Source: SIG440 sp045591035
GTDB taxonomy: Bacteria > Bacillota > Clostridia > Monoglobales > Monoglobaceae
NCBI GenBank assembly: GCA_045591035.1
Contig: JAZNSG010000015.1
Coordinates: forward strand, 1-24,164
Reading direction: 5' to 3'
DNA: 24,164 nucleotides
Shown here: positions 1 to 4,850 of the stretch, one piece after another
Position numbering within the stretch: position 1 is the first letter of the stretch
Layout: each line of letters begins with the position of its first letter
Made by a program: the position numbers and the translations under genes
Notes under the pieces: generated by a model
Databases searched by the model: none
What the model saw: only the letters and a program-made list of their open reading frames with translations
Told to the model about the DNA's origin: nothing

Positions 1-58
1 GAGGAGCGCAAATTGCCGGTGGCAATTGTTATGCGCCGACCGAGGCGAGAGCCGAGAC
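1..58. repeat. 58-bp direct repeat, copy A
   Basis: This segment recurs at 271-328 with two differences (positions 7 and 31 of the repeat), so 56 of 58 bases match. It holds a small inverted repeat (AATTGCCGG/TGGCAATT) and a GAGGCGAGAGCCGAG tract. No convincing reading frame with a ribosome binding site uses it. It is part of the dispersed-repeat region at the left edge, and more of the unit may lie outside the window. Confidence 0.75.
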
Positions 59-185
59 GGGGGACCGCTTTAGCGGTGGGAGGATTGCAATCGAAAAAGA
101 AAAATATATTCCAAAAATTAAATCGGAAAAGACAATCCCTCAGTCTCACTGTGTTCGACAGCTCCCTTTACACAAGGGAGCCTAT

Positions 186-256
186 GAGCTTCCTCGCCGC
201 TACGCTTACCTCGGAATGACAGAGTGGGTGTCATTCTGAGCGTAGCGAAGAATCTC
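186..256. repeat. 71-bp dispersed repeat, copy A
   Basis: This aligns without gaps to 706-776. It starts with a TTCCTCG...CGGAATGACAGAGTG block and ends with TCATTCTGAGCG..GAAGAATCTC. The two halves are roughly reverse complements, so each unit could fold into a long imperfect hairpin. It appears to be an intergenic repeat with no coding role. Confidence 0.7.
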
Positions 257-270
257 AAAGCCTTCCCCTT

Positions 271-328
271 GAGGAGTGCAAATTGCCGGTGGCAATTGTT
301 CTGCGCCGACCGAGGCGAGAGCCGAGAC
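271..328. repeat. 58-bp direct repeat, copy B
   Basis: This is the second copy of the segment at 1-58, here nested inside the palindromic element 131-387. Finding the same unit both alone and inside another element indicates repeated insertion or recombination among these repeats. Confidence 0.75.
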
Positions 329-677
329 AAAGCCTCCCTTGTGTAAAGGGAGGTGGGTTTGCGTATAGCAAACTCGGAGGGATTGTCCTAATTTCTCTTC
401 CACTTTTTTAAAAAAGTGGAGTAAAAACTGTTGCGCCAAAGGCAGAGCCTGACAGAGACTAGTTCCCTCGTCAAAAATTTCTCCGCCGTCTTCGGTAATC
501 CGATATATATAGGATTGCTTGACTAAAAATGCCGAAGGTCGGGAACTGAATAATTTTCGGCATTTTTGCGAAGAAATTTTTTCCCACGTTCTCAACTCTC
601 TGTAAGTCTCCGCCTTTTTAAAGGGCGCTTTTTTTGCCCGTCTTTGGGGGAAAGGCTCCCTTGTGTAAAGAGACATG

Positions 678-703
678 TCATTCTGAACGAAGTGAAGAAT
701 CTC
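678..703. repeat. Extra 26-bp half-unit of dispersed repeat
   Basis: TCATTCTGAACGAAGTGAAG.. matches the right half of both 71-bp repeats (231-256 and 751-776). With the left half of the following unit (706 onward) it forms a long imperfect palindrome centred on GAATCTCTTGAGATTC. Confidence 0.65.
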
Positions 704-705
704 TT

Positions 706-776
706 GAGATTCCTCGTCGCTGCGCTTACCTGGGAATGACAGAGTGTGGGTCATTCTGAACAAAGTGAAGAATCTC
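706..776. repeat. 71-bp dispersed repeat, copy B
   Basis: This is the ungapped partner of 186-256, with scattered substitutions. It ends about 65 bp before the first promoter of the tandem RNA array. Confidence 0.7.
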
Positions 777-840
777 AACTCATAAATTTCTCCCATATTC
801 GCTATACGGGTAAATATTTTTACAAATTTTTCCAAACTAC

Positions 841-869
841 TTGCAAAATAAAAAGGATTGTGGTATAAT
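841..869 (+). promoter_or_regulatory. Promoter of tandem RNA 1
   Basis: The -35 TTGCAA (841-846), an exact 17-bp spacer and the -10 TATAAT (864-869) preceded by TG make an extended -10 sigma-A promoter. The stretch from about 20 bp upstream through the spacer is nearly identical to the promoters at 1042 and 1269. The predicted start, about 7 nt after the -10, falls on the first base pairs of the RNA's outer helix. Confidence 0.85.
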
Positions 870-874
870 ACCTT

Positions 875-1017
875 TTGTCACATAAGTAAATACTAATAGG
901 GTTGCGTTTGGCAAAAACGCAAGCCTGATTATCATATCCCTATTGGTATGCTTGTGTGACAACAAAATCAAGGCTTGGCGTTTTTCGGTGCGTCAGCTTT
1001 GTTTGACGCACTTTTTT
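875..1017 (+). ncRNA. Tandem structured small RNA, copy 1
   Basis: Family not recognised. The start is inferred from the promoter and the end from the terminator, giving about 143 nt. Helices visible by eye: P1 875-886/951-962 (TTGTCACATAAG with CTTGTGTGACAA, one G-U). P2 890-901/938-949 (12 bp, one G-U). P3 hairpin TTGCGTTT/AAACGCAA, 902-909/915-922, loop GGCAA. P4 joins the P2 loop to the segment after P1: AAAAACGC 913-920 with GCGTTTTT 978-985, AAGCC 921-925 with GGCTT 972-976, TGATT 926-930 with AATCA 966-970. That is 18 bp with two single-base bulges. P4 crosses P1 and P2, so it is a pseudoknot, and part of it excludes P3. There is no start codon with a ribosome binding site inside. All helices recur with changed sequence in copies 2 and 3. 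Confidence 0.8.
988..1017 (+). terminator. Intrinsic terminator of tandem RNA 1
   Basis: The stem GTGCGTCA/TGACGCAC (988-995/1004-1011) is followed by six T. The same terminator, with nearly the same loop, ends copies 2 and 3. A new promoter begins 25 bp later. Confidence 0.9.
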
Positions 1018-1041
1018 ATTTTACATTTTTTTCCAAACTAC

Positions 1042-1070
1042 TTGCAAAATAAAAAAGTATATGGTATACT
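1042..1070 (+). promoter_or_regulatory. Promoter of tandem RNA 2
   Basis: -35 TTGCAA (1042-1047), 17-bp spacer, -10 TATACT (1065-1070) with an upstream TG. It shares the upstream TTCCAAACTAC block with the other two promoters. Confidence 0.85.
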
Positions 1071-1075
1071 ATACT

Positions 1076-1233
1076 TGCTACGAACTTCATATTTTATTAT
1101 TCAAACACAGTTTACGTTTGGTAAAAACGTAAGCTTTGGTTGTTCATACCCGTGTTTGGATAATGAAGTGCGTAGCAGCAAACCAAAGTCTGTGCGTTTT
1201 TCGGTGCGTCGGCTTTGGTTGACGCACTTTTTT
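1076..1233 (+). ncRNA. Tandem structured small RNA, copy 2
   Basis: Same architecture as copy 1, with different sequence in the stems. P1: TGCTACG 1076-1082 with CGTAGCA 1171-1177, continued by ACTTCAT 1084-1090 with ATGAAGT 1163-1169. P2: 1098-1108 with 1152-1162, core CAAACAC/GTGTTTG. P3: TTACGTTT/AAACGTAA, 1112-1119/1125-1132, loop GGTAA; the G-C pair of copy 1 is an A-U pair here. P4 pseudoknot: AAAAACGT 1123-1130 with GCGTTTTT 1194-1201, and CTTTGGTT 1134-1141 with AACCAAAG 1181-1188 (8 bp perfect). Length is about 158 nt. No coding capacity is apparent. A promoter lies directly upstream and a terminator closes the unit, so it is probably an independent small RNA. Confidence 0.8.
1204..1233 (+). 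terminator. Intrinsic terminator of tandem RNA 2
   Basis: GTGCGTC/GACGCAC (1204-1210/1221-1227), loop GGCTTTGGTT, then six T. The loop is complementary to AACCAAAG at 1181-1188, which is also the 3' strand of the pseudoknot. Confidence 0.9.
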
Positions 1234-1268
1234 ATTTTGTGTTTTTTTTACAAATTTTTCCAAACTAC

Positions 1269-1297
1269 TTGCAAAATAAAAAAGTATGTGTTATAAT
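1269..1297 (+). promoter_or_regulatory. Promoter of tandem RNA 3
   Basis: -35 TTGCAA (1269-1274), 17-bp spacer, -10 TATAAT (1292-1297) with an upstream TG. The preceding ACAAATTTTTCCAAACTAC block is identical to that of copy 1. Confidence 0.85.
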
Positions 1298-1303
1298 ATT
1301 TTT

Positions 1304-1467
1304 TGACCAAACAAGTAAATATTGTGCTCTCAACGTATATGTGTATTCCATTAGGTAAAAACACATAGGCTCTTTTTGCATATACGTTTTGAGTTATGTA
1401 GGCTTGTTTGGTCACAACCGGAGCTACGTGTTTTTCGGTGCGTCGGCTTTGGTTGACGCACTTTTTT
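1304..1467 (+). ncRNA. Tandem structured small RNA, copy 3, or leader of the small gene
   Basis: P1 is a perfect 12-bp helix, TGACCAAACAAG 1304-1315 with CTTGTTTGGTCA 1403-1414. P2: CTCAA 1329-1333 with TTGAG 1389-1393 plus CGTATATG 1334-1341 with CATATACG 1379-1386. P3 is shorter: TGTGT 1340-1344 with ACACA 1361-1365, with a larger loop that keeps GGTAAAA. P4 pseudoknot: AAAAACAC 1357-1364 with GTGTTTTT 1428-1435, TA with TA, and GCTCT 1369-1373 with GGAGC 1420-1424. The GTGTTTTT/AAAAACAC pair replaces GCGTTTTT/AAAAACGC of copy 1, a compensatory change. Unlike copies 1 and 2, a ribosome binding site follows the terminator within 5 nt. This copy could therefore be a small RNA, a regulatory leader, or both. 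Confidence 0.8.
1438..1467 (+). terminator. Intrinsic terminator of tandem RNA 3
   Basis: GTGCGTC/GACGCAC (1438-1444/1455-1461), loop GGCTTTGGTT, six T, then ATTT and the GGAGG of the next gene. Expression of that gene from this promoter requires readthrough. Confidence 0.88.
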
Positions 1468-1482
1468 ATTTGGAGGATTATC

Positions 1483-1650
1483 ATGCCCGATTTCGAAAAG
1501 CTTTATTTTGACCTGTTTCACGGAATTTCAAAAGCCACAAGCGACCTTATTTCTCTTATGCAGAAAGCCGAAGAAACATATCTGAGCACCTGTGAAGATG
1601 ATGACAAACGTCGAAAACTGATAAAGCTCATAAAAAAAAGAAGACAATGA
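1483..1650 (+). CDS. Small protein of unknown function, 55 aa
   Basis: The ATG is preceded by GGAGG at 1472-1476 with a 6-base gap, an excellent ribosome binding site, and an intrinsic terminator follows at once. The product is soluble and has no signal or membrane segment. The N-terminal two thirds look helical (MPDFEKLYFDLF.., then a run suited to an amphipathic helix). The tail is a short acidic patch (CEDDDKR) followed by a very basic end (KLIKLIKKRRQ). Short proteins starting like this are, from memory, found among hypothetical and phage-associated proteins of Clostridia, but no function can be assigned. It sits directly behind RNA copy 3, so its expression probably depends on that terminator. 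Confidence 0.75.
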   Translation: MPDFEKLYFDLFHGISKATSDLISLMQKAEETYLSTCEDDDKRRKLIKLIKKRRQ

Positions 1651-1661
1651 GCAAAAAGGTT

Positions 1662-1692
1662 GATTGTTCCGGGACACCGATGTGCCCCTTTT
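1662..1692 (+). terminator. Intrinsic terminator after the 55-aa gene
   Basis: GGGACAC CGAT GTGCCCC followed by seven T. It closes the plus-strand RNA/small-gene unit just before the converging ribF stop codon at 1694. Confidence 0.85.
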
Positions 1693-1693
1693 T

Positions 1694-2596
1694 TTATAAC
1701 CTTATTGCTTTCTTGTCTTCTTCCAGCTGCTTTTTAAGCTCCTCAAGGCTGTCAAATTTCACTATGTCTCTTATACGTTTCAAAAATTCAATTTTTATCG
1801 TCTTGCCGTAAATATCCCGGTCAAAGTTTTGGATATAAGTCTCAACATTTTTTCGTTCATCACCCACTGTTGGTTTTGAGCCAACATTTGTTATCCCCGA
1901 AAACGCCTTGCCATCTATAATCACCTGAGCTAAGTAAACTCCCGATTTGGGCAAAATTTGATTTTCGGGAATATTCATATTTGCCGTAGGGAAACCAATT
2001 GTTCTGCCAAGAGACTTGCCCTTAACAACCTCTCCCTCTATCATATGGGGTCTTGCCATAAACTCGGTTACCCTCTCTACTTCGCCAAGCCTTATAAATT
2101 CACGAATTCTTGAGCTCGAAACCGTTCCGTCAATTTCCACGCAAGGTATAATTTTTGCATCAATACCCCATTTTTCGCACTCCGAAACCAAGGCCTTTGC
2201 ATCACCCTTTGCCAGATGCCCGAACCGATAGTTCTCTCCGGCAAAAACTGCCTTTGCGTTATATTTTTTTGAAAGAAAATCTGATACAAATTCCTTGTAT
2301 TCAATTCCACGAAATTCTTGGGTAAATGACTCTATCACAACCGCCTCGACGCCCAATCCCTCAAGAATTTCAAGTCGACGCTTCATTGTGTTTACGTTTA
2401 AAGCTTCGCCATTATAAAGCTTTGGCGGTATCTCAAAAATCTGCACAACGGAAAGAAGTCCGTGTTCTTCAGCAAACCTGCACATTTCATTTATAATTGA
2501 AATATGTCCCTTGTGAATTGAATCAAACGAGCCCAAAGCAACAGCAGTTTTTCGGTCTGTGTATTTTTTCAATTCAGTTCCTTTTGCAACAATCAT
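1694..2596 (-). CDS. ribF: Bifunctional riboflavin kinase / FMN adenylyltransferase
   Basis: It phosphorylates riboflavin to FMN and adenylates FMN to FAD in the cytosol. The 300-residue length fits the family. The N-terminal nucleotidyltransferase half shows GSFDSIHKGH (about 22-31), keeping the HxGH signature, and SSSRIREF near 160. The C-terminal flavokinase half shows GRTIGFPTANM near 197-207 and GSKPTVG. The motif usually reading FDPHP near residue 53 is FEIPP here, lacking the histidine. ATG start with GGAGAAG four bases upstream. It is the last gene of the rimP operon, 15 bp after truB, a common clostridial order. Reduced adenylyltransferase activity is possible but cannot be judged from sequence. 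Confidence 0.95.
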   Translation of the reverse strand: MIVAKGTELKKYTDRKTAVALGSFDSIHKGHISIINEMCRFAEEHGLLSVVQIFEIPPKLYNGEALNVNTMKRRLEILEGLGVEAVVIESFTQEFRGIEYKEFVSDFLSKKYNAKAVFAGENYRFGHLAKGDAKALVSECEKWGIDAKIIPCVEIDGTVSSSRIREFIRLGEVERVTEFMARPHMIEGEVVKGKSLGRTIGFPTANMNIPENQILPKSGVYLAQVIIDGKAFSGITNVGSKPTVGDERKNVETYIQNFDRDIYGKTIKIEFLKRIRDIVKFDSLEELKKQLEEDKKAIRL

Positions 2597-2611
2597 AGTT
2601 CTTCTCCAAAA

Positions 2612-3505
2612 TTATTTTTCGCTCTGGCTTCCGTCAAAAAAGGCTCTCAAAATAACAAGTCTCCCACTTTCTTGTTTAGCCAAAGCCAAAAATTCACCTG
2701 ACTCGTCAAACACCCGATATGTCTTGCCCACGGCAGTTCCCTCAACATTGACAGGCACACCGTTTCTGACTTTTTTTGCATTTCTTTCGCCAAGAACAAG
2801 CCGTTCATACTCAGAAAGAACCTCTGAAACAGGAGTCAAAAAGCTGTAGTCGCCATTTTTTGACATCTCCTCAAGAGTTTCAAGGCTATAAGCCTCGTCA
2901 ATGGTGAATCTTCCCGTTTTTGTTCTCACAAGGCCTGACATATATCCTCCGCAACCAAGCTTTTCGCCAATATCGTTGCACAGTGTACGGATATAAGTCC
3001 CCTTTGAGCAATCCACAAGGATTTCTACGGTGTTTTTTTCTGTATCTATATTTTTTATTTCAATATTTGAAATGGTAACCGTCCTCGGTTGTCTTTCAAT
3101 GGTTTTTCCTTCACGGGCAAGTTCATAAAGCTTTTTCCCATTAACCTTTATGGCAGAATACATTGGAGGAATTTGTTGTATCTCACCCACAAAATCCGAT
3201 ATTACCTTTTTGATTTCAGCCTCGGTTACGTCAACCTCAAATTGTTTCAAGACCTCTCCGCTTTTGTCCTGGGTATCGGTCACTGCGCCCAATGTAAGCT
3301 CAGCTAAATACTGTTTATCCGAAGCGGTAAGCATCTCCGCAAGTTTCGTACCCTTTCCTATGCACATAGGGAGAACACCTGAAGCATCAGGGTCCAAAGT
3401 CCCTGTATGTCCAATCTTTTTTATACCAAGCATCCTGCGAAGGCGATAAACCACATCATGAGAGGTCATTCCAAGGGGCTTGTTTACATTCACAATTCCG
3501 TTCAT
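2612..3505 (-). CDS. truB: tRNA pseudouridine(55) synthase
   Basis: It converts U55 of the T-loop in tRNAs to pseudouridine. At 297 residues it is of normal length. The N-terminus reads NGIVNVNKPLGMTSHDVV, followed by GHTGTLDPDASGVL around residues 32-45 with the catalytic aspartate in the LDPDASG motif. The KVNGKKLYELAREG and CSKGTYIRTLCNDIG motifs are also family hallmarks. The C-terminal third is a PUA-like domain. ATG start with GGAG seven bases upstream. It lies between nrnA (18 bp) and ribF in the operon. Confidence 0.97.
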   Translation of the reverse strand: MNGIVNVNKPLGMTSHDVVYRLRRMLGIKKIGHTGTLDPDASGVLPMCIGKGTKLAEMLTASDKQYLAELTLGAVTDTQDKSGEVLKQFEVDVTEAEIKKVISDFVGEIQQIPPMYSAIKVNGKKLYELAREGKTIERQPRTVTISNIEIKNIDTEKNTVEILVDCSKGTYIRTLCNDIGEKLGCGGYMSGLVRTKTGRFTIDEAYSLETLEEMSKNGDYSFLTPVSEVLSEYERLVLGERNAKKVRNGVPVNVEGTAVGKTYRVFDESGEFLALAKQESGRLVILRAFFDGSQSEK

Positions 3506-3523
3506 ACTATGTCTCCGATTTAT

Positions 3524-4465
3524 TTAAAGTAGCTTTTCAATTTCTTCTACTGTAAGCTTTTTTACCTCAGAAATTGGTTTTTTTATAAGAAAGCCACTGG
3601 CACAAATATGTCCGCCGCCGCCAAAATGTTCAGCCACCTTAGAAACATCTACCAACCCCGCAGACCTGAGGCTAACCTTAAATGCCTCGCCCCGTTGGCG
3701 GATGTAAACCCCCACCAAAGAGCCCTCGACACTGTTTGGCAAATTTACAATCCCGTCAGCTTCAGCCTCGGTTATTCCGCCCTGAGCAAAATCATCTTCG
3801 CTGAAATATAAAAGCGAAATCTTTCCTTCTGCATAAAGTTCAAGGCTTTCAATAGCTTTTTTGTACATATTCAGGTACGCCACCGACTTTGTATCAAAAA
3901 GTTTTTTAGCAAGGTCCGCTCCGTCAAAGTTCTTCTTCATCAGTTCCGAAGCGACAATATGGGTTTTTGGCGTGGTGGAAGAATATTTGAAATTCCCTGT
4001 ATCACAGATTATTGCCATATAAAGGTTAAAGGCAATATCGTCGGTCAGGCAAATCCCCATACTGCAAATCAAATCATAAATAATCTCACCCGTTGCAGGT
4101 GCATCGGGAACAACCACAGAAATCTCGCTGAAAGGTTTGTGGGTGGCATGATGGTCTATCGCCACCGTTTCCCCATCAAAACTTTCAGAGAAAGCCCCAA
4201 GTCTTGCCAAATCTGCACAGTCAACCGCAATTTTCAGGTCGCAATCACAAAGTTCAAAGCTTTGTTTTTCACCTTGGCGCACAAAGGTGTATTCTCGGCT
4301 TTCGACGTCCTCATCTCTTAAAAAGACCTCAGCTGACTTTCCCATTTCAAGAAGCGCAAGTTTCAATCCATAGGCACTTCCGAAGGCATCACCATCGGGA
4401 TTTATGTGATTTAATATTGCTATTCTTTCAGCACTTTTTATTTTTTCGATTACTGCATCAAACAC
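3524..4465 (-). CDS. nrnA: DHH/DHHA1 phosphoesterase, nano-RNase and pAp phosphatase type
   Basis: NrnA proteins degrade 2-5 nt RNAs from the 5' end and dephosphorylate 3'-phosphoadenosine-5'-phosphate. The 313-residue product shows HINPDGDAFGS near the N-terminus, DHH in AIDHHATHKPF (about 126-136), and the C-terminal DHHA1 signature HFGGGGHICASGF near 280-292. These supply the metal ligands and the substrate-binding loop. The start is GTG, chosen because AAAGGAGG lies nine bases upstream and no upstream ATG competes. It follows rbfA by 21 bp and precedes truB, a usual arrangement in Firmicutes. Confidence 0.93.
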   Translation of the reverse strand: MFDAVIEKIKSAERIAILNHINPDGDAFGSAYGLKLALLEMGKSAEVFLRDEDVESREYTFVRQGEKQSFELCDCDLKIAVDCADLARLGAFSESFDGETVAIDHHATHKPFSEISVVVPDAPATGEIIYDLICSMGICLTDDIAFNLYMAIICDTGNFKYSSTTPKTHIVASELMKKNFDGADLAKKLFDTKSVAYLNMYKKAIESLELYAEGKISLLYFSEDDFAQGGITEAEADGIVNLPNSVEGSLVGVYIRQRGEAFKVSLRSAGLVDVSKVAEHFGGGGHICASGFLIKKPISEVKKLTVEEIEKLL

Positions 4466-4486
4466 CCTGGTGTGCCTCCTTTCAGT

Positions 4487-4825
4487 TTACAAATTCTTAA
4501 GCACCTGATTTATGTGTGCTCCGTATTCGATTGAATCGTCCAGAACAAAGGAAAACTCGGGTGTGTTTCTGAGATTTATCCTGTGACCTATTTCACGACG
4601 GATAAATCCCGAAGCACTCTTAAGGGCATCAATTACGCCTTTTTGAACTTTTTCATCACCAAACACACTTATATAAGCCTTTGCAAATTTAAGGTCCTTT
4701 GTTACCGAAACATTCACAACAGAAACCACGGTAGTTATCCTGGGGTCCTTAAGTTCCCTCACGATAGCACTGAGTTCCTTTTTTACTTCTTCAGAAATTC
4801 TGTCAATTCTGTTATATGAAGGCAT
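4487..4825 (-). CDS. rbfA: Ribosome-binding factor A
   Basis: RbfA is a KH-type protein that binds the free 30S subunit and supports 16S rRNA 5'-end maturation and cold growth. The product, 112 residues, starts MPSYNRIDRISEEVKKELS and carries LKDPRITTVVSVVNVSVTKDL, the conserved first half. It ends with the ..RINLRNTPEFSFVLDDS motif. The ATG at 4825 is preferred because AAAGGCGG lies seven bases before it; a TTG at 4843 and an ATG at 4831 are in frame but badly spaced. It lies 25 bp downstream of infB. Confidence 0.94.
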   Translation of the reverse strand: MPSYNRIDRISEEVKKELSAIVRELKDPRITTVVSVVNVSVTKDLKFAKAYISVFGDEKVQKGVIDALKSASGFIRREIGHRINLRNTPEFSFVLDDSIEYGAHINQVLKNL

Positions 4826-4850
4826 CTTCATACCGCCTTTCAATTAAAAT

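Larger units (their letters stand above)
131..387. repeat. MITE-like inverted-repeat element
   Basis: The ends are an 11-bp perfect inverted repeat: GACAATCCCTC at 131-141 and GAGGGATTGTC at 377-387. Inside each end lies a hairpin: GCTCCCTT/AAGGGAGC at 161-168/174-181 and CCTCCCTT/AAGGGAGG at 333-340/346-353. The two hairpins are near-exact reverse complements of each other, including the loop (TACAC versus GTGTA). The whole segment is therefore a nested palindrome, like the short non-coding palindromic elements scattered between genes in Clostridia genomes. No transposase is encoded. The interior carries one copy each of the 58-bp and 71-bp repeats, so it may be composite. Confidence 0.6.
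388..820. other. Non-coding stretch with hairpins
   Basis: No gene is supportable here. Visible structures are a perfect 22-bp palindrome at 399-420 (TCCACTTTTTT and its complement), a 12-bp perfect hairpin at 525-536/556-567 (AAAAATGCCGAA/TTCGGCATTTTT) resembling an intrinsic terminator in either direction, and a short hairpin near 611-627. There is also a third trace of the CTCCCTTGTGTAAAG motif near 656-670. A 209-codon open frame on the minus strand across this DNA consists of translated repeats and is not a gene. Confidence 0.6.

Noticed and set aside
206..835. 209-codon open frame on the minus strand
   Set aside because: It runs through the palindromic and direct repeats, has no ribosome binding site, and its protein contains the translated repeat twice (SFxGKRSxEE).
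943..1296. 117-codon open frame on the plus strand
   Set aside because: It spans two terminators and one promoter of the tandem RNAs and repeats the same translated phrase; no start signal.
841..1470. CRISPR array or minisatellite
   Set aside because: Unit lengths differ (201 and 227 bp), each unit has its own promoter and terminator, and the variable parts are self-complementary rather than spacer-like.
841..1470. Type III toxin-antitoxin RNA repeat (ToxIN-like)
   Set aside because: Those repeats are short (about 35-40 nt), co-transcribed from one promoter and followed by a ToxN-like endoribonuclease. Here each 140-165 nt unit is separately transcribed and the adjacent 55-aa protein is far too small for ToxN.
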